Assembly: GCA_930367205.1 (NCBI GenBank)
Contig: OV884014.1
Coordinates: forward strand, 109,381,138 to 109,445,137
Source: Acanthosoma haemorrhoidale
Taxonomy: Eukaryota; Arthropoda; Insecta; Hemiptera; Acanthosomatidae
DNA: 64,000 nucleotides
Direction of reading: 5' to 3'
Under the pieces are notes generated by a model that worked only from the letters and a program-made list of their open reading frames with translations, did not search any database and was not told the origin of the DNA. The position numbers and the translations under genes were made by a program. The first letter of the stretch is position 1. Each line of letters opens with the position of its first letter. This document shows, in pieces, positions 37,040-48,505 of this stretch.

Positions 37040-37460
37040 TTTGCTATTTCTTCCTTGTTATTTAAATCATTATTAGGGAATATAATTGTATTTCAATATT
37101 TTTCAGGCGATTAATTATTCTTTTATTGTTTGTTTGGTGTAGTAATGTGTTATTTATGTGGTGTGATTCTTCCTGTAGTTGTTGGTGGAATTTCGCTTGA
37201 TTTCTGTTTCAGATGTTCTTTGCATCTAATTGATAATTCCCAATACTGTATTCTTTACACGCCCGACCTATGTTTAAACTGAATCAGGTCTTTAGTGTGG
37301 GGAATTAAGTTGCGTAGAGTTACTTTACTTTTGAAGGCTACACCAATGCCCGCTTTTTTTCAAAATATTCCCTGATTTGTTGGATATATTTCTTAGGTAT
37401 GGGTCGATGCACCATTTAGGGGGTTTTATGGATACTGCGTGGACGTCCTAATCCACTGAC
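37040..37460 (-). mobile_element. Decayed retroelement fragment, possibly Penelope-like (GIY-YIG region)
   Basis: Shares AGATGTTCTTTGCATCT and flanking sequence with 57820-57930. On the - strand, frames read LIPHTKDLIQFKHRSGV, a stop, then about 10 residues on IRCKEHL. This resembles the start (SGVY) and helix (R.KEH) of GIY-YIG endonuclease domains found in Penelope-like elements. The reading needs frame changes, so the assignment is tentative. Confidence 0.35.
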
Positions 37461-40400
37461 GCAAGGACTGACAACGCCTGAGACTTACCCGGTAGCATTT
37501 AACGTCGACTGAGGAGAAATTGAAATAGAGATATTTTAAATTACTGGCAATTGGATATCTTCAAATGTAGCTACAGCAATATGGCGACTCATTGGATGTT
37601 TTGGCACGTACCATTTTATTTTTGAATATTTATTCCACATTCGGTGGCTGTGACACAAACCATTTTAGTTATTCCACATTGGGTGGTTGTGATTAAATAA
37701 ATAGAGTATATTAAAACAAAATTGATTGAAAAAAAGACAACTACTGTGATAGAGAGCTAGTGATTGACTGATGACATGAATGCATGCATGTGCATAAACA
37801 ATGTGCTATGCATTACATTTACATAGCATCTATAATGTAACTCATCAACTCCCCCCTCCTCCCTGGTGCACAAACAGAGGCTACGGTTTATCTGTCCACG
37901 AGAGCCACAACTTGCCGAGTTTATTTCTTTTGAATTGAGCCAGTTTTAATTACACGTTCCAAATTGAGTTTGCTCAAGGGGGGGCTGTAGTTTTTATCCC
38001 CCCCCCCCTAATCTACCCGGTCCAGATGGGGGCGCATCTGTATTATTCTATTTCTGTCTGTCGCCCTCCCCCGTCCTATTTTCTGATAACAGCTACCTGT
38101 AGTTTTCATAGTAATTGTCTCATTTTCTTTTAATTCCGTGTTAACAATTTTTTTTCTTCTTTTTTTTAACCGTGGTATGAATTTAAATAACAAGTCTCAG
38201 TTTTTCAAATACCTTTGCAAAATACACAGTTTTTTTTCCTTTATAATTACCCATTTGCTTGTAATTACTCAATATAATTTAAATGTACAGTGATAATCCA
38301 AAATGCAAAAGATTTAACTCACTTTGTAGTTGAATAGCGAGAATTGGGAGATTCATCTTCATAGTATGTTTCGGAAGTCATAAATTCGCTTCGTATTTGA
38401 AGCTGTTTATTGTCCGTAGTATAGATCGCAAAAAAATTATCAAGCAATAAACATTAAAACATAAACTCAGTTATGTAATATGTATAATCATATCATTAAC
38501 AAATGATACGCTTATCAATAACATGCTAATAGCTGTATCTCTTAACTTATCAGCTCTATTGTAATTATCAATAACTTATTTTCCTTCCTATCATTATCAT
38601 TATCATTATCATTCTGAATATTCGTCTCCCACGACCTTTCAGGGATATCTGTATTGTTATCATTTCTATTACTATATATATATACTCCCCTAGTCTTAAG
38701 AAGGTTGTAGTTCCTTTCACGTAGCTCTGTAAGCCCTCAGCTGTAACCATACTGTACATATTGTAATTTATAAGAAATAAAAGTTTTTTTTTAAGAAGTC
38801 TTGATTAGTAAAGTTATAATTCTCGACAAAAACTCTTATCTTAATAATTAATAACATAGATTTTTCATTTGTTAAGAGAATAAACCAAATATTTCTCCAG
38901 GTCATTTTCATCATGCACTAGCTTATGTCATTTTTCAAATTCGGATGTAAGAATTATTTGGTTAATCATCGAAGTAATTTTCGAGTCAAAACTGTCACAA
39001 AGCAGATGATCGGTGAGATAACTGACTGGAGTGTTTCCAACCCACATCTCATATATCGCAAGGTTACGTTTCCAATAAAACTTATCCAGATGGCACCAAA
39101 ATATAAATAATTTGTTAGTTCAATTCAAACTGAAAGACTTTGAATTAAATCACTCAAATAAAATCATCAGGTGCTAGAAGTGAGCGTGACCGTTGTCAAA
39201 TATATCTTTGAAATTTCAAATTTTTGGAATCATTTCTGTGACCGCTATCGGTCTGAAATACATTTTCAGACCCTGTGCCTTTGCTAAAGTAAACCCTCCA
39301 TCTTTGGTCTGTAATACCATTATAATATTATAATATACTTGATTTATAATGGATGAAATAGGAGGAAAACTCCTAGCAGAGACCAAAAACTGTTTTTTTG
39401 AACATATATTCATTAATAGATTCCTTGGTTATTCTTATGGATATTGGTGACTTTGTAAATTCTTTAAGATGCCTGAATGTTATGGTTTAACGTTAATAGT
39501 TAAATTCAATATCAAACGTTCATTCGTAGAAAAAAGAAGAGCAATAAATAATTACGATGAAAATGAATACATTCACTTTTGGGGAAAGACCCGAAATCTT
39601 TTATTTAGAAATTATTTTCTGAGGAAACTTTCCTGATATTGACATTACAGACTTCGAACCTTAATTACTTGCAATGGATTCGAGGGAGGACTCCCCACTT
39701 TGGACTTGGGACTATAACTTATTGATTTCGCCCACTTCTTAGCTGAGTCATTAACTTCTTCGGCTAAGCTCAACTTCCGAGAACTAATTGTCCTTATATT
39801 TCCTCCAGCGTTGGCGTGGCCTGGAGAGGGCGTTGGTTAGCCATCAAGTCGTGTCGGCAGAGCAGCGGAGCTGTCCCAAGTCAAAATTCAAAGCGCCTTT
39901 AGTCATTTAGCAGGCACTAATTAATGATAATTAGGATACCAACTTAGACAAGCTATTAGTTCTGTGTGATCTCTTAAATGATCTCTTTTGTTTGAAATAG
40001 TAATTATCAAGTTACAAGACTCACATCAGTTAAATCCTATGGGATGTCAGTGAGAGAGAGTGGCTAATTATATTGGACACAGGAGAGCGCTAGGACTTGT
40101 ACAAGAATAGCCCGGTTGGGAGTGCGATCGGCCGCACCCTCTTGAGTTTTCATGTCTCTCTTCTCTGACCTCAACTCCTTGAAACATGATTAATTATCTA
40201 CTTGCAATACATAAAATAATATTTTGATATCATAGTATATAAAGTATCGTAAGTAAAAGTAAACATTTAGAGTACAATCAGTCCTCGTTAAGATGAGAAT
40301 ACTAGTCCTACCAGACAAGTGGGACTGGAGTGCCGCCTGCGCCCCCGGTGTTAGCCCTTGTGTTTAATAGCATTAAAACCCTAAAATGTTCGTTTACAAT

Positions 40401-41498
40401 TTGAAAGAGAGCTCCATTGCTCCTGCAGTGGTGTACCATCGATCGACTTGCCGGAGGGAGGCATCCTGGACTAATGCCGGGCGTTATCCTCCAGAGAGTC
40501 CAGGTACAAAGGGGATGAGGGCTGGAAGAGATAAGGGCGCATTAATCCTCTGCTTGGTGATTGACTTGGTCCTATCTGGACCACCACTGGATTAGCGAGC
40601 TAGTGTCCTCTGTGGTTCGGCGCTTCTCTGCCTCTTTGATCTTCTGTCCTTCAGTCAGAAGGTAGAATTTAGCTTTTTCCATTTACAGACATTTCTATCC
40701 TAGTTGAATATACAAACTGTTATTCCGATGGCATAGATGATCATTATTATTATTTTTTGTCAATAATTTTGTCAATAAGAGTTTTGTCGCAGGCAACAGT
40801 CAAGCTAGACAATAAAAGATGAAAGCAAAGTATTTATGTTTGTTCTTTACGAAATTTCCCAGGTTCGACAGCTTTACGTCAACAGAATCGAAAACATCTC
40901 CACTACTTGTTTTATCGTGCTAGGTATATTTGCGAGGTTTGGTTTTCTATGTTAGTTCGTTTTAGAAACATAGCTTCATCACAAATTGACCCGAGTTGGC
41001 TAAGGAAACCTAATCCGAAAAATCTGGTTCCCACCGTTCTATACTATTATAAGTATTGATTTATTCGGTATTTAAATTATTTAAGCTAAGGTAAGAAAAA
41101 CGTAATCATTCAAGTTGCAGTAAACAATTTAGTCGAAATGGGTTAACGCTGCGAACACGCTGCTACACTTAAATGACTTTTTGTATTTATAATCAATTAT
41201 AATTATTTCTAATAGAAACTTCGATGTCATTAATTTGATACCCTTACAATTATAGAACAATTTTTGTTATACTACAAAGTTCTACTGAAACCAATTTACG
41301 CACAAGAAGCCTGAATTGTCCACGCTAATAATACTTACTTAACAATCAAAAGCTCCAAGACATATCACAGATGAATAGCTTTACTTACGAAATCATACCT
41401 TTCATAATAACCTGAAAATTCCTTTAGTCCAAGATTCCGTCAGAGCATTATAGAGAACCTTTCACGACAAACTGTACGGGCTTGCAGAGCCCAAACCC
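37461..41498. other. Long intron stretch without recognised genes
   Basis: AT-rich. It holds a short near-duplicate (TTATTCCACATT.GGTGG) at about 37636 and 37671, a run of 11 Cs at 37998-38008, and an ATTATC microsatellite at about 38590-38612. A GC-richer block lies at about 40300-40600. Short ORFs here show no family features. Confidence 0.45.
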
Positions 41499-41616
41499 AT
41501 ACAAAGACTGTCCACGCCTTACTTACTTATTAACAGTCAACAACCACTGAGGGGCCATTGGAATGGATATGCCCTTGCTGGTCGTGACGCTAGTCACAGA
41601 TTTGTAACAGTATATC
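41499..41616. repeat. Left copy of ~120-bp direct repeat flanking the AT-rich array
   Basis: Reads ATACAAAGACTGTCCACGCC, then ACTGAGGGGCCATTGGAATGG and GCTAGTCACAGATTTGTA. The right copy at 42986-43107 matches along its length with substitutions and small indels. Confidence 0.85.
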
Positions 41617-41859
41617 AAGTTTACAAAAAATGTTTAAATTATTTAAAATGTTAACAAAGTTTTAAAAAATGTTGAATTAGTGACATATGGAAGAAGCCTC
41701 TTTCATTAGATGGCCTCTGTATAGCTTCAACAGATAACTTGTACGTATCAATACTGACAAGATAAAAGAAGAGTTTCTGGTTTAGAAATAGAAACTAGAG
41801 ACGGTAAACTCAATTCTCGGAGTGCAGAAATATGTAATATGTCGTAATAATTGAATTGA

Positions 41860-42985
41860 AAACTGTGAATATTCGATAATTTATGTATAATTTGATTGTA
41901 AACATGTGAATATTTAGTAGTCTATGTATAATTTAATCAAAACAAAATGTGAATATTCAATGATCTATGTATAATTTGATTGAAAAATTGTGAATATTCA
42001 ATAGTCTATGTATAATTTGATTGGGGGAAATGTTAATATTCGATAATATATAAAAAAATTTGATTGATAAAATGTGAATATTCAATAATCTATGTATAAT
42101 TTGATTTGATTTTTTTATGTGAATATTCAATAATCTATGTATAATTTGATTGGGGGGAAAAGTGGATATTCAAAAATATATGAATAATTTGATTGAAAAC
42201 ATGCAAATATTCAATAATCTATGTATAATTTGATTGAAAAAAAAAAATGTGAATATTCAATAATCTATGTATAATTTGATTGAAAAATGTGGTTATTCCG
42301 TAGTGTATGTATAATTTGATCGGAAAAAATGTGAATATTCCATAATCTATGTATAATTTGATTGGGGGGAAATGTGAGTATTCGATAGTATATGAATAAT
42401 TTGATGGAAAAAAATGTGAATATTCAATCATATATGTATAATTTGATTGAAAAAATGTGAATATTCAATAGCCTATGTATAATTTGACTGGGAAAAATGT
42501 GAATATTCCATAATCTGTGTATAATTTGATTGGAAAAAAGTGCATATTCGATAATATATGAATAATTTGATTGAAAAAATGTGAATATTCAATAATCTAT
42601 GTATAATTTGATTGGGGGGAAATGTGAGTATTCGATAGTATATGAATAATTTGATTGAAAAAAATGTGAATATTCAATAATCTATGTATAATTTGATTGA
42701 AAAATGTGAATATTCAATAGTCTATGTATAATTTGACTGGGAAAATGTCAATATTCGATAATATATTAATAATTTGATTGAAAAAAAAAATGTGAATATT
42801 CTATAATATTTGTATAGTTTGATTGAAAAAATGTGACTATTCTATAATCTATGCATAATTTAATTGAAAAAATGTGAATATTCTATAATCTATGCATAAT
42901 TTGATTGAAAAAATGTGAATGTTCGGTAATCTATGAATAATTTGATTGAATAAATGTGAATATTCAATAATCTATGCATAATTTG
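41860..42985. repeat. ~40-bp AT-rich satellite-like array (about 28 copies)
   Basis: Degenerate units on the pattern GTGAATATTCAATAATCTAT followed by GTATAATTTGATTGAAAAAA. Unit length varies by the A or G run between units. Variants include GGGGG linkers, CGATAATATA and GTAGTCTAT. The array ends by running directly into the right ~120-bp repeat at 42986. ORFs on the - strand here (for example 42219-42431) are translations of the repeat. Confidence 0.93.
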
Positions 42986-43107
42986 ATACAAGGACTGTCT
43001 ACGCCTGACTTAACTATTAAAATTACAACGACGACTGAGGGACCACTGGAATGGGAGATGAAGAAGACGCTGGTCGTGGCACTAGTCACAGCTTTGTATC
43101 AGTATAT
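42986..43107. repeat. Right copy of ~120-bp direct repeat flanking the AT-rich array
   Basis: Begins ATACAAGGACTGTCTACGCC, shares ACTGAGGGACCACTGGAATGG and CTAGTCACAGCTTTGTATC with the left copy at 41499, in the same orientation. Confidence 0.85.
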
Positions 43108-44197
43108 GTGACAAAGTGGCACGATGAAAATACTTGAATTACTGCTAGTCACCAGTACCCCAGTAACGAACACACAAATATAGCTACAAATGAAAACTTA
43201 ATTATATTCTAATTGTCATCGTTAAATTTTACATCAAACAAAGTTTGTAAACTAAATTCTGTCTAGACTACAATATCGGATAAGACACCCGCTAACCGGA
43301 TAGTGTGAGGGAGAGGCGGTAGAGAATACATGCAGATTGACTCCATACATTGGTGAGCAGATGCAAATACCGCACTGATTGAGAATAACTCTCCGTCCCA
43401 TGGAGTGAATAGTGAATAGTGCGAATAATCTCAAAGTGAATAGTCTGTGACTAAAGGATGGATTCAGCCGGGAGTTGAAGCTTTGAGTGACAACTTCATA
43501 ACCGACATTTTGGGCTCTCCTTTCAAACAGGTAGGGGTCCTTCTGCCTCTTAGTGCTCACTTACTAAGATAGTGGTTCTAAATTATTCTATTTAAAATAA
43601 AATAGAATATAACAGAAGAGGAAAACGTTATTGTAGGGCCATGTATGCTGTAGATACTCATAGCTCCATAGTTATTCACATGCTATATGAAAATTAACTT
43701 AATACTGCCTAACAGAATATTATAAGACAAAGCGAAAAAAATATGAAAAATAAAGTATATACCTTAGTCGGAAAATAAAACAAAACATGAAGTAATGGAA
43801 TATTAAATTAAAAAGGGGACCATTTAGCGTTTGTCCGAATGATGAGGAGGTTTTGGAATAGTGTTGAAGCTACTTAGAGATGAAAAGGGAGCAATAAAGA
43901 AACGGTCGAATGCTCCAATTTTCTGGGATTTCGTCTTTCTTGTCTCCTGCGAGTAGATTATTGTAAGTTGTAAAAATAGTGAGAGTAAGGAGAACTAATA
44001 GTTCCTAAAAGGTACGAACCATAGTGTTTATGAGAAAAGGCAATGCTAAAAGTATGTTGACCGGTGGCTGCTACACAATACTGTGGAGTTCTGTTTCGCT
44101 ATTCTTTAACATTTCTCAAGTCTTAGCATAAAGTCCTACAGTCTAGTGTCCATTAAACCTAGCATAGCTAAAGGCTATTTAAATATAACACCACAAA
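43108..44197. other. Intron stretch without recognised genes
   Basis: No supported feature. The 102-codon - strand ORF at 43252-43560 has no recognisable domain. Confidence 0.45.
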
Positions 44198-44202
44198 TTG
44201 GT

Positions 44203-45075
44203 TGTCGGGTCGTCACGAAGGGGGTGCCTAGTTACCCTAGCCCTGGTGACGAAGCGAGGGTTGATTAGGCTATGACCTGGACAATCGTTTCATGACGGTC
44301 TTACTATCTGGCTCCATTTTTGATAGGTATGTGCCCCGACAATGCACTATGTTCAGGAGAAGAGGTATAGGGTAGGTGGTGTAGGTAGTTTGTGTGGTCT
44401 TGGAATTACCACGAATTCACACACGGTATCTGAGGGTAGGCGAAATCCGTCCGGATCCCAAAGGCGAGTGTGAACCGGAGAGAGGCAGACTGAATCGCCG
44501 TGGGGAACACTGCTTGGTAAGTTTGCAGGGCCACGACAATTGTTGTCCACTAGGAAGAGGTCTCTCCCAAGGAGGTGCAAGATTTAGCGAGACGAAGGCA
44601 GAGATTCCCACTAGGAAGGTGTGGGGTCTGACAACGCCGGACTAAAACGTAGCGAGGTAAGGAGAGAGAGATGCAGAGGTTTTCATAATGAAGAAGCCAA
44701 GTTTCACAGTTTACATCAGAGCAGCCACGAGCCAGTTAGTTGCCAGGAGAATGATATAAATACCCAGGCTTCGCCAGAAGCCAATCAGCTCTGGGTTTGT
44801 AGTACCCAATGCCCGTTGAGTATGTGGTTTTCTTTGTCCTCTGACTAAGAGATGTGTCACTAATGCGTGACCTGGGTAAGGGTCTCTCGGCGGTTTGGGT
44901 CGCTTATTACCTGCTACTGGCACCTGATGCCCCAGCTCATATAACTAATTGGCTCCTAGCTACTTGTTTTATTGTTTAACACATTTACAATGATTTATAT
45001 TTTGGTCATGTTATTTACAATAGATATACAATAGAGTATAGGGTAATTTATCTTATGTAGTTAGCGATCGCTACA
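44203..45075 (+). mobile_element. Solo LTR-like element, family L (long copy)
   Basis: It starts TGTCGGGTCGTCACGAAG and ends TAGTTAGCGATCGCTACA, with the same order of blocks as copy 1 at 4089: GTGCCCCGACAATGCACTATG, GGCGAGTGTGAACCGGAGAG, GTGTGGGGTCTGACAACGCC, then the AT-rich AATAGAGTATAGGG end. It is about 870 bp because of an extra stretch at about 44760-44880. The flanking pentamers TTGGT and ACGGT match only 3/5, so the target duplication is unclear. ORFs of 64-83 codons on both strands are also present in other copies and reflect the GC-rich LTR. Confidence 0.72.
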
Positions 45076-46670
45076 ACGGTTTATAGTCTAAATAGTGCAT
45101 TTAAAATGGTAGCAACTCACTTCAATTTTGTCTTTTGATGTAAATATATACATACGCGTTTTTCCAAAAAAAAAGATCTTTTTCAAGTTACTTGTTGAAT
45201 TGTGCCCGAGTTTGCGATTACGAGAATCGATTCTAGGCACACTTGGAATATTCAGGAGGCAGAGTAGCTCTGACGTCACGAGAGAGTTTATTAAACGAAC
45301 CGGAAATACGCGGGGCTGACTGAATACATCAATCGAAAACGGCCCATCAGCATAGATCTCAAAGTGAAATTAATACTTCCGTTATTGGGCCAGGATATAG
45401 CCCGGAAATGGAAATTGTTTTGATAAAATATCACCATTTCTTGCAGATCTCCAGCAGTTAGCCATTCCCAATTTAATTAACATAACACAATTCTGAATGA
45501 TATTGGGCATATTTCAATTTAGCAAAGGTTTAGGCAGACTTAAATTTAAAGGAGAATATAACATTTAATTGATTCAACCAAGTGACTGGACGACGGAGGG
45601 TTTCAAACAAGACCACCATTCAAAGTTTTTATGTCAAATGAATATCACCTTACTTTTAATTTATCTTTAATCTTAGCGTCCCATTGCTCCCTTCCACAAT
45701 CCACACTTCCTCACTTCAACTTCTGGTCACACCAAATCCCTTCATCCCAACCCATATCACAGTTAGTCCCATCCGGAGACTAAAAATCACTTGTTTACAG
45801 ATCTTTTTTGTCTTTATAAATTATCCATCAGCCTTGTTCGTTTACACTCTGTTGTACCTTACGACTTTTGATAACTATATCTGTCCATGTTTTTAATCCT
45901 TCGTTCCAGCAGTATATGACTGCCTCGACTAATACCATGCAACATCTCTTAGAACAATGCGAACAATAGTTATGTAGCAAGAAGTAATAATAAACAAGAG
46001 GCTTCAGTATTCAGCGAATCCTATTGTTCGACCACATTCAACTGACATTATAATTATAATTAAAAACAAATGGGTTTAGATATTTGCATATTTAGTTAAG
46101 CGTTGTTGCCAAATAGCCAATTGGTATCGATAGTCACATTCGGCTAAAATTCGAAACATAGTGAGGAAGATTGAGCCACTATGAACAAATAATTTTCCTG
46201 TGTTATCCCCAAATACACACACACATATAATGAGATGTATCGAGGCCGCATTCATCAAAACACGGAGTGAACCATTGGAAGTTTGTTGGATGGAGGTTCA
46301 GAAGGCGGCCGACAGGAGCGCTGATGGTGAGCAGGTGTCGTAAGAGTGGGAGAGGAGAGAGAGGGAAAACTCAAGATGAAGACACCGTGGAGGAAGAGGC
46401 TGAGCTGCTCTGATGAATATGTGTCTGTATATGTAAATAGTGGTTGTCTTTGTTTTATTTATTTTTTGTATGAGAGCGTTCTTAAATGTTATAATAAATT
46501 TTGAAGTTATGAAGGTCTGCGTAGTGTTTGGTCCGGGTTTTAACTAATCAATAGATTAGATTGATACTAATAAATATTGTATGAAAGTTTAAACTGATAT
46601 AAATAAGTTGATAAGAAGAAGTACATTATAATACATATATTATTTGGCTAACCAACGTACTCCCTTGCAG
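45076..46670. other. End of giant intron, no gene recognised
   Basis: A purine-rich GC-elevated block at about 46265-46410 followed by a TATAATAAATT signal near 46490 could be a retroelement tail, unidentified. The splice acceptor of the DIP exon closes the stretch. Confidence 0.4.
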
Positions 46671-46878
46671 ATGGCTTGGCTACGGGTGGACACGCAGACG
46701 ATCCTGACCATCCAGAACCACGTCATCACGAAGAACCACCGGATCGGAGTGAGCCACTCCGACCACAGGACCTGGTACCTCCACATCAAGGACATCCGGC
46801 AGGCGGACCGGGGCTGGTACATGTGCCAGATCAACACAGACCCCATGAAGAGTCAGATGGGCTTTCTCGAGGTAGTAG
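46671..46878 (+). CDS. DIP/lachesin-family cell-adhesion protein, internal exon (second half of Ig domain 1)
   Basis: The exon has 69 codons plus one base (phase 1 donor GTGAGT at 46879). It begins MAWLRVDTQTILTIQNHV, giving the C-strand tryptophan of the Ig fold. It ends with the F-strand signature DRGWYMCQ followed by INTDPMKSQ, which is characteristic of insect DIPs and lachesin-like proteins. The cysteine in YMC pairs with the LTC cysteine of the exon at 9560. The acceptor is CCCTTGCAG at 46670, with a branch-point-like CTAAC about 20 bases upstream. Phases match: exon one ends in phase 0 and this begins in phase 0. Base composition is much more GC-rich than the surrounding intron, as expected for a constrained exon. 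The next exon should start by completing a valine codon; I did not find it in the remaining 17 kb. Confidence 0.95.
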
Positions 46879-47934
46879 GTGAGTCAACTTTTTGCTTATA
46901 AAATTATATTGTTATGTTTATTGTTAGCACAAGTACAAATAGAAATAACTAGGGTCCACTACTTCCTATGTAGAACATCGCATAGCTATTGACTGCTTCG
47001 AGGAAGACAATACTTGAGGACTTGCAGGAACCACTGTGAAGAGTCTGTACCTTAGACATATTAATTAAGTAAGACTAGACATTGGATGTCCTAAGACAAT
47101 GCCACTGTTCCAAGCTGTATGTCAACTTGACTGTCTCAGATTACTACGGGGCATGGAAGAATGCACGATATGGTGAGGCTTCAGAAGAGATACCAACCCT
47201 TCATGTCGACGATGTGGAGTCTCCAGGACAACTCTTGTTCTGCACGAAAATACTACGAGCATACCCTCTATAATTACACAATGAATGTAATTCCGCTTCA
47301 TATATAGTTAATAATTACCTAAAGTAATAGTTGTTTTATTCGCATCCATATTCAGTACAACAGAAAGACTTGTCATTCCTCGAATAATTGTCAAACAACC
47401 GACCCAGGTATTATTTATTGTCTTCTTATTGACTGCGTGCATTACACTGTTTACATTCTGTACAACAGGTCTAGGCTAGGTAGTCTCTGCTACGACACAA
47501 AAATCAAGACAACATCAACATTGCTCCCCCCCCCCCCCGCTCTTTTAACTGTTTTGGCATGCTATTATGTAGAAACAACTTATTTCATGATTGCTGAGAA
47601 AAAATGCCATCAAATTCATTGATATTAATTCATTTGTTTAAGCCGATTCCCGGAAAACATTGGTCACATCAAATTCCTCAACAAGTTTTGTACTGGAATC
47701 ATAAATGAATTTTGGTTTAGTGTTAAACACGATACGTGAACAACAAAATTGTAGTATTGGGATGTGAGTTGAGAACAGGTTGCATTAAAGCTTTAGAAGA
47801 GGTCGGTGACAGATCGGGTACGTTTCGAATTATTATGTATGTTTGCTTCAGGTTCTGTTAACAAGAAAACAACGTATGTGTTAAACGTGATTGTTAATAA
47901 TTAGTTAATAATCTACAAAATAATACCTAAGCCA
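46879..47934. other. Start of downstream intron, no gene recognised
   Basis: Holds a run of 13 Cs at 47526-47538. No further DIP exon recognised. Confidence 0.45.
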
Positions 47935-48505
47935 ATCTGGACCTGCGAAATAGAGCTATAGGGGACAGCAAAAAATTCGAACATCAAGCGTATCCAATCC
48001 TTTCAATCAATAGTCCTAAGAACAATAGTAAATGCCCCTTATAACGTCAGCAACAAAACCCTTCATAACGATCTTAACATATCTTACATTCTCGAACTCA
48101 TCCCTTCCAAGTTCATGAAATTCCATAGTAACCTATTCAACCACCCTAATCCCCTAGCACAGTAATTGCACTGCACCACTCATCCCTATAATCCTCCTCG
48201 GAGACTGAAACGGCAGTGGCCTCGTGACCTGCTATAAATGCGTAACAGTGGGAGTCCTGGCAATGGCCAGTTTCTCCAATCATGTCCTGAGCGCATGTGG
48301 CTCTCGCGCTCTTCGTCAGCCTCCACTGGCATGCGAGGGAGGTGACAACCATGTGGATTTGGGAGGTCTCTGAGATGTTTGTAAATACTTACGAATGAGC
48401 GAGTGAATGAAAATTGTAAATATGGTATGAATGCGAACATTTATCACAATTATTTATTTATATCTATTGTTTAATAAGTCATTTTAGCAAAATAAAGAAG
48501 TTTTT
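47935..48505 (+). mobile_element. Jockey-like LINE family A, RT C-terminal remnant plus 3' UTR
   Basis: Starts in the coding region (GCCAATCTGGACCTGCGAAA) and preserves the IQSFQS.VLRTIVNAP and NKTLHNDLNISYILELIPSK regions across frame changes. It then gives the UTR block GTGGGAGTCCTGGCAATGGC and ends AGCAAAATAAAGAAGTTTTT. About 40 bp of the UTR (the CGTATCCGGTGACGCGGCTG region) is deleted near 48330. Inactive. Confidence 0.8.

Larger units (their letters stand above)
9658..46670 (+). other. Giant phase-0 intron of the DIP-family gene (37,013 bp)
   Basis: Defined by the GTGAGT donor at 9658 and the TTGCAG acceptor ending at 46670, which join two halves of one Ig domain in frame. It contains only transposon fragments, tandem repeats and low-complexity AT-rich DNA. 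I saw no nested host protein gene on either strand. Elements inside it are listed separately. Confidence 0.88.

Noticed and set aside
42219..42431. 70-codon - strand ORF with repeated tyrosine/phenylalanine-rich segments
   Set aside because: Direct translation of the 40-bp AT-rich array; the unit length varies, so no repeated protein is maintained.
44353..44848. Overlapping ORFs of 64-83 codons on both strands, similar to ORFs at 4151-4577 and 7111-7543
   Set aside because: They recur because the LTR repeats; frames are not conserved between copies and no retroviral protein motif is present.
46640..46882. Two other ORFs over the DIP exon (- strand 46640-46846, + strand 46676-46882)
   Set aside because: Shadows of the GC-rich exon in other frames, without family features.
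46644..46901. 85-codon + strand ORF starting upstream of the DIP exon and running past its end
   Set aside because: Its start lies before the TTGCAG acceptor and its end beyond the GTGAGT donor; the real coding part is the exon 46671-46878.
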